A stretch of 14,571 nt of DNA, from positions 1 through 14,571 of the forward strand of contig NZ_JBQKGG010000025.1 of NCBI RefSeq assembly GCF_052118925.1, given 5' to 3'. Source of the DNA: Lientehia sp934351765. GTDB lineage: Bacteria > Bacillota > Clostridia > Lachnospirales > Lachnospiraceae. This document shows positions 1 to 6,586 of the stretch, one piece after another (within the stretch, counting starts at the first letter, position 1; every line of letters starts with the position of its first letter). The notes beneath the pieces were generated by a model, which was given only the letters and a program-made list of their open reading frames with translations, had not been told where the DNA came from and ran no database searches. Position numbers and translations under genes: made by a program.

Positions 1-363
1 ATTTTTAGTTGGATGATTGTCGTCGAGTTCTTTTGATTTTTTCACATGGTGAGGATTTACAAGAACCGGTTTCATTTCATTATCCTGTAGAAACTTTCCA
101 AGATTGAACCAATAATGCCCGGTCGGTTCCATACCTGGAACCACCTTATCCTTCTCATGTCTTTCTTTGAGGTCCAGGATCCATTCCTTAAATGTCACAA
201 ATCCGGCCTCTGTGTTACTAAACTTAAATGGCTTCTTCGAATACTCGATTCCTCTGTAATCAAAAGCTCTGGCATAGTGCGTTTCACTTCCGACATCAAT
301 TCCGAGTACCAAAGTTTTTTCTGTAATAGCTTTAATTTTTGCGTTCTGTGTGTTAGACTTCAT
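1..363 (-). CDS. IS110-family transposase/recombinase, N-terminal part (runs off left edge)
   Basis: Reading leftward from an ATG at 363-361 there is an uninterrupted 121-codon frame to the window edge. It begins MKSNTQNAKIKAITEKTLVL and contains GIDVGSETHYARAFD, GMEPTGHYWF and VNPHHVKKSKELDDNHPTKN. These are the hallmarks of the RuvC-like DEDD domain of IS110-family recombinases: the first acidic residue is in GIDVG and the second in GMEPTGHY. The last two acidic residues (K-N-D-x-x-D-A block) should lie just outside the window. The family moves the element by cutting and rejoining DNA guided by a structured RNA from the element's noncoding end. The ribosome binding site AGAGAGG lies about 7 nt upstream of the ATG. 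The element sits against the broken end of the leucine-rich-repeat gene. The C-terminal Tnp20 domain with its serine is not visible, so intactness cannot be judged. Confidence 0.9.
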   Translation of the reverse strand, partial: MKSNTQNAKIKAITEKTLVLGIDVGSETHYARAFDYRGIEYSKKPFKFSNTEAGFVTFKEWILDLKERHEKDKVVPGMEPTGHYWFNLGKFLQDNEMKPVLVNPHHVKKSKELDDNHPTKN

Positions 364-368
364 TGTAG

Positions 369-434
369 ATACCTCTCTGTTCAATAAGATTTTACTAACC
401 TGCCAGTCAGTAGTCTCATTGTACTCTGAGGTAT
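369..434 (-). ncRNA. Candidate IS110 bridge RNA / structured leader of the recombinase
   Basis: On the minus strand three stems nest inside each other. The outer stem is ATACCTC (434-428) with GAGGTAT (375-369). The middle stem is CAATGAG (421-415) with CTTATTG (388-382), one G-U pair. The inner stem is ACTGACT (411-405) with GGTTAGT (400-394), two G-U pairs, closed by a GGCA loop. The stems are separated by internal loops of 6/6 and 3/5 nt. A stem interrupted by internal loops just upstream of the recombinase is how IS110 bridge RNAs present target and donor guides. The loops here are smaller than in described examples, so an alternative is a leader hairpin controlling translation: the 3' arm of the outer stem contains the recombinase ribosome binding site. 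The structure is seen by eye, the function is inferred. Confidence 0.4.
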
Positions 435-436
435 TT

Positions 437-1438
437 TCAATTTTCAACATCCACGTTTTTTATTATACAGGAAGCTCCTTTATTTATACTAGTAAGACCA
501 GATGGAATTACCACATTTTCTAACTCCTTACATCCATAAAATGCCTCTTCCCCAATTTCAATTACATTTGAAGGAATTGCAACATTAATTTTTTCACACC
601 AATAAAATGCATGTGCTTTTATTTTTTCTAATTTTTCTGGTAATACGATGTTTTCTAATTCTCTGCAATATCCAAATGCTCCTATTCCTACCTCTCGAAT
701 TGTATCCGGTACTTTAACTGATTTTAGACTTTCACAACCATAAAGCATATAATTGTTAATACGTGTTATCCCTTTCGGTATTTCTATTTTTTGCAATTTT
801 TTATTATGAAAAAATACTTCCGTCCCTATATAATCCAGTTGTGATGGCATTTTTACTATTTCCAGATTAGTACATTTTGCAAATGCATACGATTCAATAG
901 ATTTAACAGTATCCGGAATTTCAATTGACACAAGACTTTCACACTCTTGAAAACTTCCCCATTCAATTGTTTGTACTTCTGTTCCATTGATTTTCTCTGG
1001 AATCACTATTTGATCAGGTTCCCCTGAATATCCAACTATCGCATTTATAGTCGGTGAAAAATATAATGCACCTCCCGAAACTTTGTATTCAACTTGATTA
1101 GCACCAGACCGCATTGATTTCTCTTCATCTATCAAATCCTTTGCTTCTTCTGAATAATCCTTTTGCAGTTCTTCGCCCGATTGCGGATCTTTTTTCCATG
1201 CATCAGGCAGATCTTCCCAATTCTCCGATTCAAATGCCTCCATTTCCTCAATGAACTTATCATCACCTTCTGCATTGTTTTCTTCATTATCAGTCTCTTC
1301 ACTGTCGATCTCATTTACACTTTCCAAATTTTCATCACCAGACGCCCAAACCACAGAGTTTTGATTCCTCAAAAAACTTTGTCCTAAAAGAATTGCCGCC
1401 ATAAGTAATGTTAATACTTTCTTATATTTTTTCCTCAT
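437..1438 (-). pseudogene. Secreted BspA-like leucine-rich-repeat protein, 3' end disrupted by IS110
   Basis: The frame encodes about 333 residues from the ATG at 1438, which has GGGGAGG 7 nt upstream; an in-frame TTG at 1453 lies inside this ribosome binding site and is rejected. Residues 1-32 form a signal peptide (RKKYKK, hydrophobic LTLLMAAILLG, cleavage probably near WA-SG). Residues 33-105 are very acidic (many E, D, N). From about 115 on there are at least six 22-24 residue LRR_5 repeats of the type IPxxVxxIxxxAFxxCxxLExV, as in BspA-like surface proteins of gut and oral bacteria. The repeats stop abruptly after NVVIPSGLTSI. The last ~15 residues (NKGASCIIKNVDVEN) do not fit the repeat and are probably translated from the IS110 end. 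The intact protein was likely longer, with more repeats or a wall-anchoring domain. The gene is AT-rich compared with the genes to its right, suggesting recent acquisition. Confidence 0.75.
462..467 (-). promoter_or_regulatory. TATAAT -10 box in the IS110 end, without a visible -35
   Basis: The minus strand has a perfect TATAAT. The position 17 bp upstream (485-490) reads AGTATA, which is not a -35 box and already falls at or beyond the presumed element end. In several IS110-group elements a complete promoter forms only when the two ends join in the circular intermediate, the other end giving the -35. The sequence fits that arrangement, but the opposite end is outside the window. Confidence 0.35.
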
Positions 1439-1480
1439 ATCTTGCCTCCCCAATATCGAATTTTTATCCTATGTATTACA

Positions 1481-1526
1481 AAAACCGTCATTTTGTATAT
1501 TTATCGCTTACACAGAATGGCGGTTT
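1481..1526 (-). other. Inverted repeat in the leader of the LRR gene
   Basis: AAACCGCCATT (1526-1516) and AATGACGGTTT (1492-1482) form an 11-position stem with one mismatch on the minus strand; the plus-strand RNA would have a G-U pair there. The loop is 23 nt. On the minus strand the second arm runs into TTTTT, so it may be a weak terminator or attenuator upstream of the LRR gene, whose start codon is 43 nt farther on. It could also be a remnant of a small repeated element. No function can be assigned. Confidence 0.4.
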
Positions 1527-1790
1527 CTCTATTCGTCCATAATAATCCCCCCTTTCCAACATTTGTTCAGGAACAGGGAGCATAGCGGGCTTTCCGCACA
1601 GTATGGCACTGGCTTCGGGAATCATCCGAATCTCTCATTATCGTTTATTCAACGCCTGTACATATTTATTTACTAAATCCAATATAACAAACTATTTTTA
1701 ACCACACAATGACTATCTTTGTCGTTTCATGTCTTATGCTGTCTTCTCCATCTCCGCTTCTCCCATGCCGAACAGCATCTTATTTTCGCA
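1527..1790. other. Intergenic stretch with no recognisable gene
   Basis: I find no convincing protein or RNA gene between the leader hairpin of the LRR gene and the terminator of the two-component operon. The only notable item is on the minus strand near 1552-1529: a six-G ribosome binding site, six bases, ATG, two codons and a TAG stop. This could be the start of a gene that has been lost, or a minimal leader ORF. The rest is AT-rich with no long open frame showing family features. Confidence 0.5.
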
Positions 1791-1791
1791 C

Positions 1792-1874
1792 AGAAAAAAG
1801 CCCCTCCGTCTGCCCCTGCTCCACAAAGGCAACTCAAGTATGTGCCTCTTGTGGAGCACGGGCGACGGAGGGGC
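1792..1874 (-). terminator. Very long hairpin with U-tract, terminator of the two-component operon
   Basis: The minus strand folds into about 30 base pairs. From the outside: GCCCCTCCGTC (1800-1810) with 1864-1874 (11 bp); 1812-1815 with 1860-1863 (4 bp, T1811 bulged); a C/C mismatch; TGCTCCACAA (1817-1826) with 1849-1858 (10 bp); then 1827-1831 with 1843-1847 (5 bp, C1848 bulged) around an 11-nt loop. In the minus-strand direction it is followed by CTTTTTTC (1799-1792). It lies about 80 nt beyond the response-regulator stop codon, where a Rho-independent terminator is expected. The stem is far longer than a typical terminator needs. Confidence 0.75.
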
Positions 1875-1952
1875 GCTTATCCGGTCAATAATCCTAAACG
1901 GCAGTTCCTCCTTTTCCCTGTTCCCCATCCAGACTCTCATTCTATTTTCTGT

Positions 1953-2642
1953 TTACACCTTAAACCGGTATCCGACTCCCCAGATTGTCTCGATATACTG
2001 GGGTTTTGCCGTGTTAAATTCAATCTTTTCGCGGATCTTTTTAATATGGACCGTAACAGTGGCAATATCGCCGACGGATTCCATATCCCAGATCTCGCGG
2101 AACAGCTCATCCTTTGTGAATACATGGTTAGGGTTCTGGGCGAGGAATGTCAGGAGATCAAACTCCTTCGTGGTAAACTGCTTCTCTTCGCCGTTGACAT
2201 AGACCCGTCTTGCAGTCTTGTCGATCTTCAGTCCGCGGATCTCAATGATCTCATTCTCCGGCATTCCGCTGCCGATGAGCCGTTCATACCGCGCAAGATG
2301 TGCCTTCACCCGCGCCACCAGCTCGCTGGGACTGAAGGGCTTTGTAATATAATCATCCGCACCGAGGCCCAGACCGCGGATCTTGTCGATGTCATCTTTC
2401 TTGGCCGATACCATGAGGATCGGCGTATTCTTTTCAGCACGTACCCTTTTGCAGATCTCGAAGCCGTCGGTTCCCGGCAGCATGAGATCCAGGATAAACA
2501 GGTCAAAGTCCTCTGCCAGCGCCCGCTCCAGTCCCTTCGTTCCGTCTGTTTCTATTTCCACCTCAAAACCGGAAAGCTCCAGATAATCCTTTTCCAGCTC
2601 CGCAATGGTTTCTTCATCTTCTACAATTAAAATCTTACTCAT
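1953..2642 (-). CDS. OmpR/PhoB-family DNA-binding response regulator
   Basis: A 229-residue two-domain regulator. The receiver (residues 1-115) has the acidic pair E8/D9, the phosphorylation site D52 (ILDLMLP), S79 and K101 (TKPF). The C-terminal winged-helix trans_reg_C domain (about 130-229) has KEFDLLTFLAQNPNHVFT, VTVHIKKIREKIE and the terminal ETIWGVGYRFKV. It should be phosphorylated by the kinase encoded immediately upstream and bind tandem sites in promoters. The start is the ATG at 2642, with AGGAGG 7 nt upstream inside the kinase gene's end. The in-frame extension upstream has no ribosome binding site and reads through the kinase C-terminus in another frame. The two genes overlap by 8 bp, so translation is probably coupled. 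It is followed by the long hairpin terminator. The target genes are unknown; PhoP/ResD/WalR-like subtypes cannot be separated by eye. Confidence 0.93.
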   Translation of the reverse strand: MSKILIVEDEETIAELEKDYLELSGFEVEIETDGTKGLERALAEDFDLFILDLMLPGTDGFEICKRVRAEKNTPILMVSAKKDDIDKIRGLGLGADDYITKPFSPSELVARVKAHLARYERLIGSGMPENEIIEIRGLKIDKTARRVYVNGEEKQFTTKEFDLLTFLAQNPNHVFTKDELFREIWDMESVGDIATVTVHIKKIREKIEFNTAKPQYIETIWGVGYRFKV

Positions 2643-4128
2643 TGATAACCTCCTGGTATTTTCTGAGAACAATGTGCATAACCGTTCCGATGGATTCCTT
2701 GCTGGTTGCCCAGATCCGTCCGCCATGATCCTCCACGATCTTTTTTACGATGGACAGGCCGATCCCGCTTCCTCCCTTGGACGAATTCCGGGACGAATCC
2801 GTCCGGTAGAACCGCTCAAAAATATTCGGCAGATCCCTGGCGGAAATGCCCTTTCCGTTGTCCTCGATCTCAATCTGTACAAAATCACCATCGTCCCGCA
2901 GACGGATATTGATGATCCCCTTCTTTTTATCCAGATACTTCACCGAATTACTGATGATGTTGTTGATGACGCGCTTTAACTGCTCGGCATCGGCAATGAC
3001 CGTCACCGGGGTCTCCGTATAATCAAAGAAGCCCAGATCGATGCCGCTGGATTCCAGCTCCACACTCAGTTCCTCCACGCAGTCGCAGAAATACTCGTTA
3101 ATATTGATCTTCGCAAAATCATAGGGGATCTTATTGGTATCGATCTTGGAATAAAAGGTCAACTCATCGATCAGCTTGTCCATGTCATTGGCCTTATTGT
3201 AAATCGTCCGAATATACTTGTCCAGCTTTTCCGGCGACGCGGCAACTCCGTCCATGATCCCCTCCGCGTAGCCCTTGATGGCGGTCAGCGGGGTTTTCAG
3301 ATCATGGGAAATATTCCGGATCAGTTCCTTGTTTTCCCTGTCATTCTGGATTTTTTCCTCTGCATTGTCCCGAAGCCGCTGCCGCATTTCCTCGAAGTCC
3401 ATACAGAGCTGTCCGATCTCATCTTTTTCTTTGATTTTCAGCTCGTAATCCAGGTTTCCCTCTTTGATTTCCTTCGTGGCACGCTTCAATTCTCCAATAG
3501 GCCGCAGGATCGCACGGTAGATCCAGAGTGCCAGCATTACCGCGATCATGATCAGCAGGATCAGGACTGCCATCACCATGCTTCCAAAGACTTTTTTTAC
3601 CTGGGGGACCAGCTCTCCCACAGACGTGATAATGAACACGCTGCCTTCCGTTCCGTCGGAAAAGGTCAGATCCTGCTGCTTGATCAGCAGCTTACTCTTC
3701 CCCGTAAACACACTGGCCGGCTGATTGTCTCCGACTCCCACATCATTATAATCCGGAAGCTCCGCCTCCAGCTCTTCTGTCCCCAGATCACCGCCGTTAT
3801 AAAGGATCGCATCTCCCTTCCGGACAATAAGAAACGAATATTTCCCCGCCAGCCTCTGGTTCAGCGTTACCAGATACGTCCGGTCCTCAAACTGATCCGG
3901 ATCGCTCTGGACCGCCCTGCTGATGTCCTTCTGGATCGACATGGTCATAGAATTAAACACCTGGACCGATGCCCCCGAATACAGATCTCCGACACCGCTG
4001 ATTCCATAATCCGATTTCAGTGACCGGCTCTGGTAGCTTCCGAGCGCCGTCATACACACATAGATCAGCGCCATCGGCACCAGGATAATCGTAAAAAAGG
4101 TGATCAGAAGCTTTGTTTTCAGCTTCAT
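2635..4128 (-). CDS. Sensor histidine kinase (PhoR/ResE type, HAMP)
   Basis: A 497-residue membrane kinase. TM1 is about 8-29, followed by an extracytoplasmic sensor region (about 30-182) and TM2 at about 183-207 (SMVMAVLILLIMIAVML). A HAMP linker follows (about 208-262, with RPIGELKRATKEI). HisKA has the phospho-acceptor H275 in RNISHDLKTPLTAIKGYAEG. HATPase_c has the N box (NNIISNSVKYL, about 389-399), the G1 box DNGKGI (423-428), the F box (IFERFYR) and the G2 box GGSGIGLSIV (452-461). All catalytic motifs are intact. It autophosphorylates and passes the phosphate to the response regulator whose start overlaps its stop. The ATG at 4128 has AAAGGAAG upstream; the TTG at 4146 precedes that site. 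Kinase-first order is less common than regulator-first in this family. The ligand is unknown; no PAS domain is visible. Confidence 0.93.
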   Translation of the reverse strand: MKLKTKLLITFFTIILVPMALIYVCMTALGSYQSRSLKSDYGISGVGDLYSGASVQVFNSMTMSIQKDISRAVQSDPDQFEDRTYLVTLNQRLAGKYSFLIVRKGDAILYNGGDLGTEELEAELPDYNDVGVGDNQPASVFTGKSKLLIKQQDLTFSDGTEGSVFIITSVGELVPQVKKVFGSMVMAVLILLIMIAVMLALWIYRAILRPIGELKRATKEIKEGNLDYELKIKEKDEIGQLCMDFEEMRQRLRDNAEEKIQNDRENKELIRNISHDLKTPLTAIKGYAEGIMDGVAASPEKLDKYIRTIYNKANDMDKLIDELTFYSKIDTNKIPYDFAKININEYFCDCVEELSVELESSGIDLGFFDYTETPVTVIADAEQLKRVINNIISNSVKYLDKKKGIINIRLRDDGDFVQIEIEDNGKGISARDLPNIFERFYRTDSSRNSSKGGSGIGLSIVKKIVEDHGGRIWATSKESIGTVMHIVLRKYQEVINE

Positions 4129-4160
4129 GCTCCATCTTCCTTTCAACTGTGTCTTTTAAC

Positions 4161-4196
4161 AAAAAGGCACAGTGCCGCTTTTGCATACACTGCGCC
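4161..4196 (-). terminator. Rho-independent terminator after the nucleotidyltransferase gene
   Basis: On the minus strand GGCGCAGTG (4196-4188) pairs with CACTGTGCC (4174-4166) through nine positions including one G-U pair, with a 13-nt loop. TTTTT (4165-4161) follows. It lies about 140 nt past the nucleotidyltransferase stop and only ~33 nt before the kinase start. It therefore either ends the upstream operon, or works as an attenuator if the kinase promoter lies farther upstream. Confidence 0.6.
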
Positions 4197-4246
4197 TGCT
4201 TATCTTTTATCATATCACATTCCGGGCCGGACGCGCACATAAAAGG

Positions 4247-4273
4247 CTATAAAGATTCTAAACTTTCTGTGAA
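4247..4273 (-). promoter_or_regulatory. Possible tandem binding site of an OmpR/PhoB-type regulator
   Basis: Minus strand: TTCACA (4273-4268), TTTAGA (4262-4257) and TTATAG (4252-4247) follow each other at 11- and 10-bp steps, one helical turn each. Direct repeats of a TTNANA-like hexamer at about 11-bp spacing are how PhoP/PhoB-family regulators bind. The site is upstream of the kinase gene, so autoregulation is possible. The spacing to a clear -10 box is not ideal, and three short degenerate repeats could be chance. Confidence 0.3.
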
Positions 4274-4336
4274 CTTCCTTCGGCCGCAGCCGATCCTGAC
4301 GCCGGATTCAAGGACTCCCGAATCTCTGCCGCCATC

Positions 4337-5254
4337 CTATTCCCACAGCTTTTCCGGATAACGTCCCTCTGCCTTCAGTGACCGGATCGCCGCCACCACC
4401 GAAGCCTTATCCTCCTTATAGGTCACGCCAAACCATCGGTCATGGGAATGAAGCACCTGAACCGTTGCCCGCTGTTCGCTGATGAGATTGCTCACCACCG
4501 TGGGAATAAAAAATTCTCCCTTCATGGGATTTTCCCTCAGGGTGCGGTTCAGAAACGCCGGAAACCGCTCCGAAAGCTCCGTCAGGATTGCTGCCGAAAA
4601 GCCCCAGAGATTCATGGATACCAGTGTGCCCTCCGGAATCTCCTCCGGTGCCTTCCCCTCCTCCTCATACACAATTTTTCCGTCTGCCCGCTCGATCTTC
4701 GTCCGTTCAGTAATAGAAACAAGATGCCCCTCCGCATCGGTTTCGCAGACGCCGCGTGCCACGGAGCCGTTTTCCGTCAGCGTATTCTCCACCTGATAGC
4801 CCACCATGGCAAACCGGTACAGCCTGTCATCCTCATGGCTCATCAGATAATCATAGATTACCCGAAAGGCCTCCGGGCCATAATAATCATCGGCATTGAT
4901 GACTGCAAAGGGCCCGTCCACCGCATTGCGGCAGCTTAAAATCGCATGACCGGTCCCCCAGGGCTTCACCCGCCCCTCCGGGACAGAAAATCCGTCGGGA
5001 AGATCGTACAGCTCCTGGAATACGTATGCCACCTCCATCTGCTCCGCGATCCGGTCTCCGACTGCCTCTCTAAACAGCTCCTCATTTTCCTTTTTAATAA
5101 TGAACACGACCTTTTCAAAGCCTGCCCGCCTGGCATCATAAATCGAAAAATCCATAATAATATTTCCATACTCATCAATCGGATCGATCTGCTTCAGACC
5201 GCCGTAGCGGCTTCCCATTCCTGCTGCCATGATCACAAGTACCGGTTTCTTCAT
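4337..5254 (-). CDS. Sugar-phosphate nucleotidyltransferase-like protein
   Basis: A 305-residue protein of the NTP_transferase fold. Residues 5-22 hold the nucleotide-binding signature VLVIMAAGMGSRYGGLKQ, with the glycine-rich loop, R16 and K21. PWGTGHA (98-104) and INADDYYG (119-126) match the substrate and Mg2+ sites of glucose-1-phosphate uridylyl/thymidylyltransferases. It probably joins a sugar-1-phosphate to an NTP, but the sugar and base cannot be told from sequence. The C-terminal third (GVTYKEDKASVVAAI) is unlike classical GalU and resembles a shorter family common in gut anaerobes. The start ATG has AGGAGA upstream. It follows the propeller protein gene by 22 bp, so it is likely co-transcribed from the promoter near 6600. 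No other sugar-nucleotide pathway genes are nearby. Confidence 0.82.
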   Translation of the reverse strand: MKKPVLVIMAAGMGSRYGGLKQIDPIDEYGNIIMDFSIYDARRAGFEKVVFIIKKENEELFREAVGDRIAEQMEVAYVFQELYDLPDGFSVPEGRVKPWGTGHAILSCRNAVDGPFAVINADDYYGPEAFRVIYDYLMSHEDDRLYRFAMVGYQVENTLTENGSVARGVCETDAEGHLVSITERTKIERADGKIVYEEEGKAPEEIPEGTLVSMNLWGFSAAILTELSERFPAFLNRTLRENPMKGEFFIPTVVSNLISEQRATVQVLHSHDRWFGVTYKEDKASVVAAIRSLKAEGRYPEKLWE

Positions 5255-5276
5255 ACATTATTCTCCTGTTCTTCTG

Positions 5277-6536
5277 TTACTTTAACTCCAGTTCCATCAT
5301 TGCCTGAGGCCCGATCTGGATATACCGGTTTTCACCAAGGCAGATCAGCTTTTCAATGCTTCCCTCCATGGTTCCCCGGTATTTTAATTTTCCCGACAGG
5401 TTGTAGATCCGGCATTCCGAATCCCGGTAAAACAGCACCCGGTTTCTGCTGATCTCCACGGTGTCATATTCCATATCGATGTCCGCCCGACAGACCTCTT
5501 TTCCGTTTTTATCAAAAACCTGCATGGTTCGCGTACCATCAGAGTCCTTTGTCACGATCCCTGCATTCTGATCTGAATAAAAAATACTGCGGATCTCCGT
5601 ATCTGCTTCAATATCCACCTGCGCCGTCTGCACCGGCTTTACGGTATTCTCCAGCGAGTAGAAGCAAAGCCGGTCCTGAGCAAAGGCTGCCGCATGGGTA
5701 TCATCCAGGAAGTGCACCCGTGCGACCATGGACGAACCATATTCCTTGAAGCCGCCCACCAGCCGGTCACGGATACTCTGTCCCTCTTCATCAAAGTTAT
5801 AGAATACCACCTGGTTCTGCATGGAACCGGCATCCAGATACACATAGGACACCATCAGAAGCATTCCGTTCGGAGAGATTGCCAGATCCATGGGATAACC
5901 GTTCCCCGAAAGAGTCGTCTGGATCTCGATCTCCAGCTTCGTCCCTGTCTTATCATAAAAAGCGATCACATTGCTTTTTGTGTCCTCCAGAATTGCCACA
6001 GTCACGCCGGTGGAGGACACCGCCGCACGGGAGATGGGAAGCGTCGTCGTCACCACGCCCTGGCAGCCGTCCTGATTGCAGATATAGATGGAATATCCCT
6101 TCTTATCCGCCACCACCGCATAATTTCCGCTTACGCTGGCGAAAGGCGCCGTCATCTCATAGGCCTGATTCCAGACCGCCTCGCCCTTTTTATTCAGATA
6201 AACCGCACCATCCCGGCTGTACTTGAGCACATTCTCCCCGAAGCTTTCATACCCGGCAAAGCTTCCGCTCTCCAAATCCCTGGACCACTTGACGCTGGTT
6301 TTCTGATAACAATGGTTCAGCTGATAATAATGATATCCCAGCAGTCCCGCAGCCGCCGCCAGCACGAGAAGTCCCGTCACCAGAAGCTTAAACCGCCGAT
6401 GGCGGCCCCGTTCCCTCTTCGCCTCGGCTTCGATCTCCTCCAGCTCATCATCCTCCTCAAACATCTGCGTTTCTGTATCGATCATGCGCTCACGCAGCGC
6501 CCGTTTTCTGTTCTCTCTGTCCCTGTTACTTTCCAT
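5277..6536 (-). CDS. Membrane-anchored beta-propeller-like protein (DUF5711-like)
   Basis: A 419-residue protein. Residues 1-48 are a charged cytoplasmic segment (RDRENRKRALRERM, then an acidic run EEDDELEEIEAEA and RERGRHRRFK). One membrane helix lies at about 51-68 (LLVTGLLVLAAAAGLLG). The rest (about 75-419) is extracytoplasmic and made of repeated beta-strand blocks such as GDAVYLNKKGEAVW-like, YAVVADKKGYSIYI, VTVAILEDTKSNVIAFYDKTG and DLAISPNGMLLMVSYV, typical of a WD40/PQQ-like propeller. By recall it resembles DUF5711 proteins of Lachnospiraceae, function unknown. It is the first gene after the promoter at 6587-6615; the ribosome binding site is weak (ACAGGG). The nucleotidyltransferase gene follows by 22 bp. 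No catalytic motif is visible. A role in envelope sensing or scaffolding is only a guess. Confidence 0.8.
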   Translation of the reverse strand: MESNRDRENRKRALRERMIDTETQMFEEDDELEEIEAEAKRERGRHRRFKLLVTGLLVLAAAAGLLGYHYYQLNHCYQKTSVKWSRDLESGSFAGYESFGENVLKYSRDGAVYLNKKGEAVWNQAYEMTAPFASVSGNYAVVADKKGYSIYICNQDGCQGVVTTTLPISRAAVSSTGVTVAILEDTKSNVIAFYDKTGTKLEIEIQTTLSGNGYPMDLAISPNGMLLMVSYVYLDAGSMQNQVVFYNFDEEGQSIRDRLVGGFKEYGSSMVARVHFLDDTHAAAFAQDRLCFYSLENTVKPVQTAQVDIEADTEIRSIFYSDQNAGIVTKDSDGTRTMQVFDKNGKEVCRADIDMEYDTVEISRNRVLFYRDSECRIYNLSGKLKYRGTMEGSIEKLICLGENRYIQIGPQAMMELELK

Positions 6537-6586
6537 TATTCTGTACCCTGTTTCCGCATCATGATTCGGCTCTCGCCGTTTCTCTC

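Larger units (their letters stand above)
364..488 (-). mobile_element. Noncoding end of the IS110-family element; outer boundary approximate
   Basis: This stretch lies between the recombinase start codon and the point (~485-490) where the leucine-rich-repeat coding pattern to its right is lost. It belongs to the insertion element, not to the interrupted gene. It is AT-rich, has a TATAAT box at 462-467 and holds a set of nested inverted repeats at 369-434. In IS110-group elements the noncoding left end encodes the bridge RNA. IS110 elements lack long terminal inverted repeats, so the exact end cannot be read from one side. I place it by loss of the LRR pattern only. Confidence 0.55.

Noticed and set aside
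115..387. Plus-strand open frame of 90 codons at the left edge
   Set aside because: It is antisense to the IS110 recombinase frame, which has clear family motifs.
1734..1940. Minus-strand 68-codon frame between the regulator and the LRR gene
   Set aside because: It reads straight through the 30-bp hairpin and has no ribosome binding site or recognisable domain.
1719..2630. Long plus-strand open frame (303 codons) opposite the response regulator
   Set aside because: It is antisense to a fully supported regulator gene, runs through the hairpin terminator, has no ribosome binding site and shows no family motif. It is a GC-rich shadow frame.
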